NCBI GenBank assembly: GCA_963556145.1
Contig: OY744466.1
Span: 5,317,820-5,381,819, forward strand
DNA: 64,000 bases
Direction: 5' to 3'
From: Hygrocybe punicea
Lineage: Eukaryota; Basidiomycota; Agaricomycetes; Agaricales; Hygrophoraceae
How positions within the stretch are numbered: the first letter of the stretch is position 1; each line of letters starts with the position of its first letter. Shown piece after piece: positions 1-10,245 of this stretch. The notes beneath the pieces are model-generated. The model made no database searches and had not been told where the DNA came from. It saw nothing but the letters and a program-made list of their open reading frames with translations. A program made the translations under genes and the position numbers.

Positions 1-480
1 ACCCTCTAGCCTATATTGGCTCCCTATCAGGCACGGGCTGGCATACAAGCAGGGATATTTTACCTGGCCATCAGGCATTGGTTGGCTGACTAGCAGAGAA
101 ATGTGGTTGACCAGCAGAGATGGGTTGGCTGATGCATTGGCTGGCCAGTTAGCATGGGTTGATCAACAGCAATGGGTACATTGGCTAGTCAACTAATAGT
201 GTTTGGCCTACCATGGAACAGCATCTTGTGGGAATATGTTTTTACCAGAAAATATTTTGCTCAGCCAGCACAAGCTGGTTTTCACAGAGGTGGGTGGTCA
301 TTTCACCTAGCCAATAGGTATGACTAGCGATCTGAGAGATTTATCTTGTCTGGTCACATGCTCCAATTTCACAAAAATTAATTACATGAAAAGTGGCTGG
401 TTCAATCAAATAATGTACTCACATATTTTCATCTTGAGAAGATATCTGAATATTATATTCGTGCACCTCCAAACTTCCTC
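1..480. repeat. Degenerate TTGGCTGGC-type repeat DNA
   Basis: The first roughly 300 bases repeat variants of GGTTGGCTG, GGCTGGCC and AGCATGGGTTG many times with no open frame of note. This looks like a decayed tandem or subterminal repeat of a transposable element. I see no protein similarity. The rest to about 480 is AT-rich non-coding DNA. Confidence 0.35.
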
Positions 481-488
481 CCAGTGAC

Positions 489-504
489 TTAGGGTTAGGG
501 TTAG
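489..504 (+). repeat. Interstitial telomere-like TTAGGG repeat
   Basis: The sequence reads TTAGGGTTAGGGTTAG, two and two-thirds units of the TTAGGG repeat that caps most fungal chromosomes. It lies inside non-coding repeat DNA. Two and a half units can occur by chance, so this is only a weak sign of subtelomeric origin or of repair synthesis. Confidence 0.4.
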
Positions 505-1381
505 CAGCGATAAAAATCAATAAATATGTCCACAGTGATTTACATTACATCCACTAAAGTACAACAATGTGAAATCACACATTTAAGTGTGAAAAGAACA
601 CTACGAAGAAAATACAGTTGCAAAGAAAAGTCATTCAGTCTCAATCTTGAAGGAGGAGCTCTTCTCCTTCTTGATCAAGACTGATTGACAAGAGAAGTAA
701 TGTCAAAATTTTTGCAAACACAAAACAAACAAACCATGAAAATACAAACGAAACACAATACAAGAAATTGAGACAAGTAAAACACATCACCTGTTGATAC
801 AATGTCAATAATACAAGGATTCATAATGAAAATGAGACTTACCCAATAAATGCTTATCAATGCCACCAGGCCCACTACAAGTAGGTTGCCTAGCCAGGAA
901 CTCAGGTGGATTCACCCTCCCTGAATTCCTAATCGAAGACCCATGGTGGCAAGTGCTCATTGCTGAGGACCCACCACCGATGGTTGGGCATGCAGAGATA
1001 CCACAATATTCACTAAAAAGTAATCCTTGAAAAGAGTATTGTTAGTAATCAGCTAACAGAAATCCCTTATCTGAATGCAAACATGACAAAGACAATACCT
1101 GACTCCGGAAAAAGCAACAGTAAATGTAGCCCTGTGAACTAAACAGCAAATCCAAAGGAAATCACATACCTGTCATGCCAATAACACTCCAGAATCTCTG
1201 GTTGTTGCCCGGTACAACAGCCAAAGATCCTGTAGTGTTATCAAAGGTGGCAGTGGTGGTGGTGAGGTAAGAAGAAATTTTCAACCGCATTTGATGGGCT
1301 TGTAGTTATTTGGTCTTGTAGTTATTTGTTCATGTGACCCGACACGTTGTTTTGATGGTCACACATGTGTCACAATATAGA

Positions 1382-1411
1382 ATGTCACGTCTGGGTGCCC
1401 AGACGTGACAT
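1382..1411. repeat. Perfect 14-bp inverted repeat
   Basis: ATGTCACGTCTGGG and its exact reverse complement are separated by only TG. The arms carry the CACGTC/GACGTG half-site that also makes up the arms of the dispersed palindrome seen elsewhere in this window. The flanks (1330-1450) are rich in CACATGTG and GTCACGTG-like palindromes. It could be a dimeric transcription-factor site or the tip of a foldback element. No gene lies next to it. Confidence 0.7.
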
Positions 1412-1599
1412 CACCCATGTGACATGTCACGTGTAGATACGCACTTTGTTGATCATCATGTGATACACGCGTTCTGACATTTAGGCCAGGTAAGTGGAAA
1501 GTCATTTATGTATTCTACATAGGTACAAAATAAAATAAGGACAGTGGGGGGATTCCCCCACCCTCATCTCATATCACTTGTCCTCCACCTCATCTGCTG

Positions 1600-2660
1600 C
1601 TCCCCTTGCCATGGCCGCTGCCAGTGGGCCAGTTTGGTTGCCATTGCTGCTGCCTGTGCCATTGCTGCCATTGCCGCTGCAGTTGCTCCCCTTGCCATTG
1701 TCGTTGTCGCTGCCGGTTCTGGCTGCTGTTCCCCTTGCTGTTGCCATTAGCCCCCACCTGTTCCATTGCTGCCGCTGCCGTTCCCACCCCTGCAGCGGCT
1801 GCTACCATTCCTGGCCCCGGTCCCGCTGCTGCTGCTGCTGCTGCTGTTGCTGCTGCTCCCATAGCCGCTGTTGCCATCCCCGTTCTAGTTGTTGTTGTTC
1901 CCACCCCCTGCTGCTGCTGCCGTTCTCAGTCCTAGTCCCGCTGCTGCTGTCGTTCCCAACCCCGCTGCTGCTGCCATTCCAGGTCCCGCTGCTACAGCTG
2001 CCATTGCCGTTGCTTCTGCTGTTGCCGCTGCCGCTGCCGTGGGGGGGGGGCTTTGTTGCTGCTGCCGCTGCCGTTGTTCTCTCGGCTGTCGATTCGTCCC
2101 TGGTAACTTCGCAAACGCCCCACCCACATCAATTGACGCGAAGGTGCGTGGTCGTGAGGTGACTCTGAGTCGCGAGGTGACTTTGAGCCGTCTATTTCCT
2201 CCCTGTCCTTGTCCTCGCTGTCCTCACCATCTTCGTTGTCTGTCGTCCATTGCCCCCGTCCCCGTTCCCATAGTCCTCGTTGTCGTCCTCATCATCCTCA
2301 TGTTCCTCGCTGTCCTCGTCATCCTCATCATCGTCGTCCCCATCATCATCCTCATCGTCCTTGCCCCCACCACCCTCGCACTCGTCCACGTCCTCATCCT
2401 CATCCCCCTTGTACTTATCGTCCTTGCCGTTGTCGTCCCCGTGCTTGTCATCCCTGTCATCGTTCCAGTCGTCCTTGCAATCCCCATTGTCGTCGTTCCG
2501 GTCCCCGTTCTTGTTGTTGCAGTCCGGGTTCTCGTCCACGTGGCCGTTCCTGTCCCCATCATGTTCACAGTCATCGTCCGTGTCATTCTGTTATGGGCGT
2601 CGTGTCGTTGGCCTCCGTCCTGGCATTGCTGTTGGTGTGGTATTTGTTGCGGTCGTCTGA
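1600..2660. repeat. Low-complexity GCTGCC then CCTCGTC trinucleotide tract
   Basis: A first part (about 1600-2090) is built of degenerate GCTGCTGCC/GTTGCCATT triplets and ends in a run of G. A second part (about 2190-2590) is built of degenerate GTCCTCGTC/CATCATCCT triplets. Long ORFs occur in every frame on both strands (alanine/leucine-rich, aspartate-rich, serine-rich), as expected of a simple-sequence tract. I therefore call none of them genes. A copy of the CAATTG-centred palindrome sits between the two parts, at 2124-2140. Confidence 0.8.
2124..2140. repeat. Dispersed CAATTG-centred palindrome module, diverged copy
   Basis: The sequence is CCACATCAATTGACGCG, a partly symmetric variant of the consensus CCACGTCAATTGACGTGG. 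It is followed by GTCGTGAGGTGACTC and GTCGCGAGGTGAC, which resemble the TCGCGAGG flank seen around other copies. It lies between two trinucleotide tracts, the same setting as the copies in the element at 22048-23467. Confidence 0.6.
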
Positions 2661-3029
2661 CGCGACGTTGCCAGAAAAGACCTAAAAACTACATGGAATT
2701 AGTTAGTAGAGTAAACATAGAAACATAAAAAGAAATCTTAGCATCGTGTCCTTCTGCACCGTCTGCCCATTGAGGTCGAGACGAAGAGTGACATGGCTTG
2801 AACACGCATGAGAATTTCAACCAGCATTTGCCGATTTCCTAAACGGGGCTGAATTGCCATATTGGTACAGGTGGCTGGATTTTCTTAATGCTCTTACATG
2901 CTGTATAACACCTCAGTTGGCAGGGTAAGGCTCTGCATAGATGTAAGTATACCATACCCACAAGTAGGGTAAATTTTGTATTTTATTTGATCCTACAGAG
3001 AGAGCTATTCTCAATGTATTTGAGCCCTC

Positions 3030-3129
3030 NNNNNNNNNNNNNNNNNNNNNNNNNNNNNNNNNNNNNNNNNNNNNNNNNNNNNNNNNNNNNNNNNNNNNNN
3101 NNNNNNNNNNNNNNNNNNNNNNNNNNNNN
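3030..3129. other. Assembly gap of 100 N
   Basis: Exactly 100 undetermined bases. This is the usual placeholder for a scaffold gap of unknown size, so the distance between its two sides is not known. Confidence 0.99.
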
Positions 3130-3242
3130 GGTGATTTGTCGGGGTGTTGTTGTGGCTGAGACTAAACTTTGGTGACTAAAAATGGAAATTTGCCAAAATC
3201 GGCATGTGAGTACAACTTTCATGTGATCAAAATATACATGCC

Positions 3243-3428
3243 TGCGGACATCAGTTCAGCAGTTCTGAACCACTCGTGAACTGTTTAGACAACCTGGGGG
3301 TTGCCTGAACCCCGAACTGGACCCGGGGTTCAGTTCAGCCCAAGGTGCTGGACTGAACCGAACTTCCAGTTCGGTTCGGAGTTCGAACCGGGTTCGGATC
3401 GGTTCTGAACCGAACTTTGGCAGCACTA
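3243..3428 (+). mobile_element. Right part of a hAT-type non-autonomous element
   Basis: The right end reads GGTTCGGATCGGTTCTGAAC then CGAACTTTGGCAGCACTA. It closely matches the right ends of the elements at 22048-23467 and 40311-41388. The interior is dense in CAGTTCAGTT and GGTTCGG subterminal repeats. The terminal CACTA agrees with the hAT consensus (TAGNG at the other end). I cannot find a matching left terminus; it may be lost in or near the 100-N gap. The element abuts the truncated hAT transposase relic at 3429, so it inserted into or replaced that copy's upstream part. Confidence 0.7.
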
Positions 3429-4869
3429 ACCCTGCAAACTTCTTGGAAGGGATTGACCAAGATCCAATTGCAACTGTCCGATCTCTCATTTGTGCAGTAT
3501 GTCTCTCTCTTGCTATTTTGTGCAGCAACTTACCTTTTGATGCGAAAACATTAATTTATACTAGATCCGATCATCTTCTCTGTGCTGACAGTATTTTTCA
3601 TCCTTGTTTGACAGATTAGAGCAGAAGGAACTTCAGCTTCTGCATGACATGGAAGTGAGGTGGTCTTCAACATTACTCATGATTGAACAAGCCATTGATC
3701 TTCAAGAGGTATTTTTTATTTTGTGGCCAATATTTGACGTGGTTATCTAGGTTCTTGACACCTTCCTCGAAAGCCGGGAATTTTCTGAACTGCACAAGTT
3801 CCAGCTCCATGATTCCGACTGGAACGCTCTTCGAAAATTTCAATCTATTCTCGAGGTGAGTATATTTGATTGTTCCTTTTCTATATAATGTATTATCATT
3901 GTCAGATTCCACATGCCTTCCAACAAATGTTATCACATGAGAAGTCACACCGTACCTGCATTTGAAGTGATGCTCAATATCTGGAAAGCACATCAAGAGC
4001 AGAATCCGGAAACTTCTGATATCGTCCAGAAGGGGATCGACAAACTTGAATTATATAGTAGCTGAACGGACATGGTCCCTGCTTAAACACTGGCCATGAG
4101 TCTGTATCTAACTAATTTTTTGCTTTTGCTGACGGTTTTTTTCCAGTTCTGGATCCATCCATCAAATTGACATGGCTCGAGGAGTACATGCCAGAGCAAG
4201 TTGATTGGGCCAAAGATTTATTTATTAATGCTGTATGTACCAATAATATTTCCACTTTTATCTCCTGAATTACTCTATCTTACATAGCTTTGCCCGTATG
4301 ACCCTACTACTGGAACCAAGGGCCCTGTAGTAAATGCAGAACCACCTGCAGTCCTGCCACATCCCACTGCAAGAGACATCCTCGGCCTCAACCGTATTTG
4401 AGGTCACTCAGTTGTGCAACGGGCAATAGAAGTCGAGGCCACAGCTTACCTTCGTGATACACAGCCAACAACAGAGAGTCTGACATACTGGCAGGTTGTG
4501 AGGCCAATGACAGATGTATCCATTTCATGCTAAACATAGTTGGACAGGGAAAATCAACTTCACTATCCGAGAATTTTTTCTCTCGCCATGGACATTTTAC
4601 CGATACAAGCTTCGGCAGTGCCTTGTGAAAGAGTGTTTTCATCAAGCAAGGAAACTATGACTGCACGACGGAATCGCATTTCACCTGAATTAATGGAAGC
4701 CCTTCAACTTTTGAAGAATTCCATTCGGCAGGGAAGTGGTCTCAATTTTATGGATGGTCTGGATTGGGGTCAGGAGCTTCATGAGTTGGAGACTTACGAT
4801 GATGCACAGATGCAGCTCCCAGAAGATGTCAACTCATTCATTCAGTCTCTTACAGAAAAACTTCAGTAG
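3429..4869 (+). pseudogene. hAT transposase relic, C-terminal half (copy 1)
   Basis: This is a truncated hAT-family transposase. Exons alternate with short introns. An exon near 3610-3710 contains a VRWSSTLLMIE segment, and the last exon (about 4545-4869) holds the hAT C-terminal dimerisation region, with a CERVFSSSKET motif followed by the RRNRISPELMEALQLLK helix. The N-terminal half (zinc finger and first catalytic residue) is missing. The left side is cut by a non-autonomous element ending at 3428. Order and introns match the fuller copy at 10246-13757, and the nucleotide sequence is closest to the copy at 45234-47450. A TAG near 4064, after DKLELYSS, and altered splice sites suggest decay. 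It could not encode active transposase. Confidence 0.85.
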
Positions 4870-4990
4870 AAATATAAAATTTATTATGAAATGAAGGGAC
4901 ACAAGAACATCACGTAAATAATGTGGTCAACATGGATGGTAAGACAAATGTACACGATACAAGGAAAAACAATGAAATGAGACCAACAAA

Positions 4991-7573
4991 CTACGGAAAT
5001 GTCTCGCCTTCTATGAACCGGCCTGCTACCTCATGTATCTTCTGAGCCAAACGCAGTGACCTTCCATGCCTCGGAAGAGATTCATACCACTTTCCAGCAG
5101 TCCGACATGGGGCCTTGTTCTGCTGGATGAGTTCGAGACGTTTCTGAAACCAGTCCTTGGCAGTGGGAGTCTAGTGGCCAACATTGAAAAGGCTCTTCCG
5201 CCAAGTTGAGTGCTTTGGCCACCAGGAAAGATGGGAGACCTGTTGGTTCGATCCTACATCACGTTGACTTAACGCATGGCTGACAAATCCAGAGAGAGTA
5301 CTCACCAGTATACACCCCATATACGCCACATATGAGGTCAAGCTCATCTTCACCGAGGTGATCGTCACAGAATGTAGTGCCATCCGCAAAATGGAAGACT
5401 TGCCCACGAGAGAAGGAGGGGCCAGTAAGAACCTGTCCAGGGCCAACGAATTCCATCGCGAGGCGCCAGACAATACCACCCTTGAGGATTGCTTCACGTG
5501 CATGTGGAGAACGTAGAAATGGTCTCGAGCCGCTTCATAAGCGGCATAATCAGCAGCATCAGGCTGGTAGCCAACTGCACGCATACCGAGAGATATGGGG
5601 GGTGGTGCAGGGCCTGTCGATGGAGGTGGGTGTGAAAAGGCTGGGCAAGGATTGAGGGTATTGAAGGGGATTCCGCATTCCGCAAGATACCGAACAGCTT
5701 CTGTGATATCCCTACATGATCGGAGGCATTGCAGAGTGGTGACTGGACTATCTACTGTAAGCAGCCAATCAATATTCACAGTAGTACTCGTGGACCCAAC
5801 AAAAAATATTTTTTGATCTCTATTGTTCATCATCTCCCTCCACTCAATTGTCAGATAATGTTCCTGTCATTCACACAATGGAAAAAGGCTCGACAAACTG
5901 AGATCCCATGGCATAGCTGATAACCCGTCCACTGGTCCATCGATCAGATGTGTGACGAAGTCGAAGATTGTGCCCTTGTATTTAGTAGCCACTTGAGGGT
6001 GAGGGTCCTGCAAAATATTAAGGGTCCGGTCCCATTTGGTATTTGATGGCATAGGACCGTCAGCGTAGGCGGTGTCATCCCAATCAAATCCAAAGTGATC
6101 ATAAAGATGGCAGTCAAGGGTAGTCGTAAATTTAGGAGCAGTGGCATCCGTGTGGCAATCGCCGACACCATGAATGGACAGCACATCTCGCTGCCAGTGT
6201 TCTGCAGAAAGTGGACCTGCAGGTATTGTTTGGCTATTGATTTGATCAGCAGGTTGCCTCGCCTCACCTTCTTCCAAGGTGGGATTGTCATATTCACCGT
6301 CGTAGTTGTCATTACCAAATGGGTCTTTGTTGTCTGGTGTGTCGGGGTTAAATTTGGTACAGATGTCCCATTCCCTATCAAAGGCATTATATCGCATATG
6401 TTCTGGCGGCTTTTCTTCCCACAGATCTTCTATCTCTCTGAAATTGACTCTCGTTCTGAGGTGAAAGCCATCCATGTCCAGCCAGCGGAAGACAGCAGCC
6501 CCTCTCTTTCCTGGTGTGCGAAAGCGTTCACCTTCCTTCTGATGAGCCAAGCGAGTGGCTGTTTCTTGTGCAGTCTCCATGGCAGCAATTTTCTCATGGC
6601 GTACTGCTTGTCGAACAAAGAATTCCTGCCAAGTTTCCCCATGTTTCTGGCAAGAGCCTGGATTTGGCTTAGGGAACTTCTTGGAGGATGTTACATCAGT
6701 GGTAGGGCTAGGCGGTGGCGGAGACAACTGCTCCAACTGCCACTGCTGGCAGGCAGCCTGGACTTGTGCATTATTGGGTAAGTAGTTTGCCACCTTGGGT
6801 TTGGGTGATACACATAGGGGCTTGTCGAGGGTGCTCCATATGAACCAGATAGGGATATCAACTCTGACGAGTCTTGGGATGTGTGCCAACCATTTGCATT
6901 GATGCACGTCAATGACCACGCCTACTCTCGGAACGCTGTTGGTGAAGTCGGCGATTGGTGAATCCCGCAGTTGCTGGACCCACTCTGGGTGGACCTCGGT
7001 TTCGCTAGTGAGTATCTTTACCCAGTTGGGGTTGTCGCCATATGGGACATAGCTGGCTGTGAAAAATGAGATGGCCATCGAACACAGTCCCATCAACGGT
7101 ATGAAAGCATCTCGGGACTTCATGGCACACTTTCGGGCTGAGTGTTCACGTGTATGAATGCGGAGGTAGCCGTATGTGTGAGGGACGGGGAAACATCTGT
7201 ATTCAAGTGGAAAAAAGGAACCCGGGGCTTTTCCCAGTAATTCCTGAGCAACCACATAGAGAGAGGTTTCGAGATCGTGCCATTTTTCTCGGGTAGCAGC
7301 TGATAATTGGAACCCATCACGGACGTGTTTGATAGATAGCGACTTGTAATCACAGACTAGACGCTGTATTAATGGGTGATCCCATCGTATCGAACGGGGC
7401 ACAAATGGGAGCTGTCGAAGATCATTGTGTGCCCAATTCATTGTATAGGTCCACTCTGGCCCTGGATCATCACAGTTGAAATTGTGGTAACTGGGGAAGG
7501 CAGCTAAGGGACCCGCATTTGGGGAGGTGATTACAAAGTTGTCGAGGATGAAGGTTTTGAAGGTCGACAGCAT
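4991..7573 (-). pseudogene. Broken member of a basidiomycete unknown family (ETWQEFFVR motif)
   Basis: A long frame starts at the ATG at 7573 and encodes 568 residues up to a TGA at 5867-5869. The same frame then continues with a segment (near IFFVGSTST, then AVRYLAECGIPF) that I recognise as the middle of the same family. Around 5520 a one-base deletion moves the coding frame. A third lesion near 5170 puts TAG where, from memory, the family has Trp (NVGH-stop-TPTAKDWFQKRLELI). The last conserved part ends at a stop at 4991. The family is expanded in Agaricomycetes, often near transposons, and has no known function to my knowledge. It carries GETWQEFFVRQ about residues 309-319 and a MRYNAFDREWDICTKF segment about residue 391. 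I see no signal peptide or membrane segments. The three lesions make it a pseudogene; the upstream 568 residues could still be translated. Confidence 0.8.
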
Positions 7574-7664
7574 CTGACAGCAGTATTTGGGTTAATAGAA
7601 TAGGTGCAAAAAGAAAGGTACACAAGGATAGGGATGCAAAGGAGTGGTGAAAGACGAACTCAAA

Positions 7665-8045
7665 GAGCTCGCTGATACACTGTATGGGCCAACGAGAATA
7701 GATTTACCAATGGGAGCACCTGAGCCAAGGCCAATGGGAGCGTGGAGCTTGTTGATACTCAGTACAGGCGAACAAGAACGGCTAGAGTGATGGGAGCACC
7801 CGAGCCAAGACATGCCTGGAGGCTGGAGCTTGCTTGTACTTTATACAGGCGAGTGAGAATGGAACGAAGGAGTCTCAGAGGCCAAGAAGTTAGGGCAAGT
7901 CTGAGCCAAGATGAACAATGATGGAACACAAGAGTCTCTGAGCCAAGAGGTTAGGGCGTGTCTGAGCCAAGATAAAAGCTCGCTAGTACTTTGTACAGGC
8001 GAATGATGAGTCGGGGAATGCGCACTTGTACTTTGTACGGGTGAG
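7665..8045. repeat. Five-copy array of GTAC-TTT-GTAC palindromes
   Basis: A unit of about 25 bp close to CTCGCTAGTACTTTGTACAG then GCGAG recurs near 7668, 7746, 7830, 7979 and 8016. Each unit is an imperfect inverted repeat (CTCGC..GTAC, spacer TTT, GTAC..GCGAG). Between units the motifs GAGCCAAG and GGGAGCACC also recur. The array begins about 90 bp upstream of the ATG of the minus-strand unknown-family gene, so it could be its promoter. It could also be a transposon subterminal region. A comparable palindrome array of different sequence lies at 44078-44280. Confidence 0.65.
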
Positions 8046-8099
8046 CAATGAACAAAACGGTAAATACAAATAACGGACCTGGCCGACCTGGGTCACCTG

Positions 8100-8234
8100 A
8101 CAAATTTCCTTTTTTGGACGGTTAGCCGCAGCTTAGCTGTTGCCACAATGGTCCGGTCCGGCTAACAACCCATATATGGGTTAACCGTTGTTAGCCATAG
8201 CCAAGCCAAGCCGGATCGAGCCGTGGCAACACTA
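8100..8234 (+). mobile_element. Right end of a hAT-type MITE (GAGCCGTGGCAACACTA family)
   Basis: The right terminus GAGCCGTGGCAACACTA at 8218-8234 matches that of the element ending at 25404 and the reverse complement of the one starting at 42757. The interior has GCCAAGCC and CCGGTCCGGC subterminal repeats. I cannot place the left end; a degenerate TTAGCTGTTGCCAC near 8132 is one candidate. The 8 bases after the right end (CCGAGAAC) are not found duplicated on the left. Confidence 0.5.
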
Positions 8235-9850
8235 CCGAGAACGGAGAATGGAGAACTTTCAGAACCTGAGCACTGAGCACCAAGAACCTTTCACATTTTT
8301 ATTCCACCATGGCGAACAAAAAGAAAAAAACTACAAAAATATCCCCGGCATCCACAGATCAGCAAAAATCTGGGTCCGTTACTTCAGTTTCCCTGCTCAA
8401 AGATGGCGACGTTATGCATATCACAAACCTTGAGATATTGGTCTTTTCATGCATTGAAAAAGGTCAAGCACAAGGCATTGCGGAGGAACACGCTCATTGG
8501 GAATCGACCCAAACGACCTTGCCAACCTGCATATCAGCGTCAACGCAGATGGACACAGTAACCCAGCCACGCTCACCAGCACTTCCATCTCAAGGCAAAC
8601 ATGGCTGCACACCTGCGTATGCACATCAACACAAACACTGGCATCCAGCAGGGTCTCCATGTTGACCCAGACGGTCCCATTGACCCCCATATCAGTGTCG
8701 ACCCAGGCAACACCACCAGCCACCATTTCCATGGCAACCCAGCAACAGCTGCCCACCAGCACCACTGCAGCAAGCCAAACAACCCTGTCCACATACACAT
8801 CTGCATCTGTGCAGACAGATGAGCCCCCACCAGACCCAAACACATCAAAAGCGACAGTGGCTGCACCACAGTGTGCCATGTTGTTGTCAAGCACCCAAAT
8901 GGCCCCATCCACATGTGAAAACACATCCCAGCACAATCTTACATGCCCACCATTACGAGAAACAATGGCAACCACATTGCATGATGCCCTGTCATCAAAT
9001 AGTGCCCCAACATGAACCCCTGTGCCCAAAACCCAACAGGAGACACATCACGTGCCTGCATCAGCCCCAGACACACCATCCCCACTGCAAAACACGTCCA
9101 AATGCATCTCAAGTCCCACCCTGGCCCCAAACCCCATGTTGTAGTAGATGTGCCTGGGCTGTCACGTGCCCAGTTCCCACGGTTCACCTTAGTCAGTAGG
9201 CTTCCTGATGTAGTAGATAGTCTTATCCTTTGACATCCAGAGCGTTTCCACTTGATTCCTGTGTGAGCACCCTGAGAGGTCCCTTGGGACCTCTCCAGCA
9301 TCTGTGCAAGAAAACATGTTCAAACACATCCCAGACCGCGATCCCACAATGCCTGACCATTTGACACCCACACAGGCCCCAAAGGCCATGCCCGTGCAAC
9401 AGAACGTGCCCAAATGCACCCCAGACCCCGTTTTCCCCCCAAGTACATGCCCACACATGCCCACATCAGCCCAGGATCATGACGCCACTGTTCAGATGCC
9501 ACAACTGTGAACACCAAGGCTCAATGGCATCAAAACACAAGCTGATGTGTATGCCAGGTTTCACTTTACAATGCCAAGCCTGGCGGTTCACTGCCCCACG
9601 TCCCTAACATACTTATGTCAACCCCATTGGTTCCATCTGGTCTCAGAGCCACCCACAAGGCATTGGGCCTGGCTGGCCAATCATCACACAACCCCTCATG
9701 CCCCCCAGCCTGAAACTGACCAACCCAACATACCTTGATTGAGATCATGACCCCCGCCTTCGTGATTTGAGTTGGGTGCTCATAGCTTTGGGCTGGACAA
9801 GGCCTAGGTAGTGTAGAGCTTTCTTTCTGTTTTGTTTGTTTTGTGTCTGT
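8235..9850. repeat. CA-rich interspersed repeat DNA, no supported gene
   Basis: Frames of 60-200 residues exist on both strands here, but they overlap each other and their base composition is skewed (CACCAGCA, CCCAAACCCA). The block 8450-9130 is similar to the block at 29440-29905: both carry AAAACCCAACAGGAGACACA-like and CACTGCAAAACACGTCCA-like stretches. It is therefore a repeat family. On the minus strand both copies encode a weakly similar frame with FDDxASxNxVAxVS, which could be the relic of a coding sequence. I assign no function. Confidence 0.6.
9139..9155 (+). repeat. Short repeat GTAGTAGATGTGCCTGG
   Basis: One mismatch from GTAGTAGTTGTGCCTGG at 9990 and 20878. It is followed by a TCACGTG-like stretch and then TAGTCAGTAGGC, both of which are also present after the 20878 copy. 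This marks a shared repeat boundary. Confidence 0.6.
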
Positions 9851-9906
9851 TCCTTTCCTTTCCTTTCCTTTCCTTTCCTTTCCTTTCCTTTCCTTTCCTT
9901 TCCTTT
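9851..9906 (+). repeat. TTTCC pentanucleotide microsatellite
   Basis: About eleven perfect units of TCCTT/TTTCC in a row. The peptide repeats in overlapping frames are artefacts of this tract. Confidence 0.95.
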
Positions 9907-9989
9907 TATTTTCCCATTCCCCGTTTCTGTTCTTTTGTTTTCCTCTTGCTGATAGCAACAAGGGTGTCACTACAAGAGGGGGGGCACTT

Positions 9990-10006
9990 GTAGTAGTTGT
10001 GCCTGG
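9990..10006 (+). repeat. Short repeat GTAGTAGTTGTGCCTGG
   Basis: Identical to the copy at 20878-20894. It is preceded by CACTACAAG then GGGGGGGCA then CTTGTAGTAG, a small inverted repeat, so this could be a hairpin at a repeat end. Confidence 0.6.
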
Positions 10007-10245
10007 ACAGTCACACCCCCCCCAACTTGCATGGACTCTTTCTCCATAACTGGTCCCCCGATTTCTTAGAAAATTGGTACAGAGCACCTCAGTAGTGTTC
10101 CCAATGGATTGCCAACTTAAATCTGCAACAATTTCATGCCCCAGAATTGTATATATATACATAGAAGACCGGTATAAAATTGACACGTGTTAAGTTGAAC
10201 ACATGTACTGAACTGACTTGAACTTCCATCCACTCTTATTCTAGT

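Noticed and set aside
489..504. True telomere or subtelomere boundary
   Set aside because: Only two and two-thirds TTAGGG units, with ordinary repeat DNA on both sides.
1544..2728. Several long overlapping ORFs (up to 279 residues) on both strands
   Set aside because: All arise from degenerate trinucleotide tracts and occur in all frames; products are Ala/Leu-, Asp- or Ser-only sequences without domain features.
8497..9029. 172-residue Thr/Ser/Pro-rich plus-strand ORF as a secreted mucin-like protein
   Set aside because: No signal peptide; the block is an interspersed repeat with another copy at 29440-29905, where this frame is not kept.
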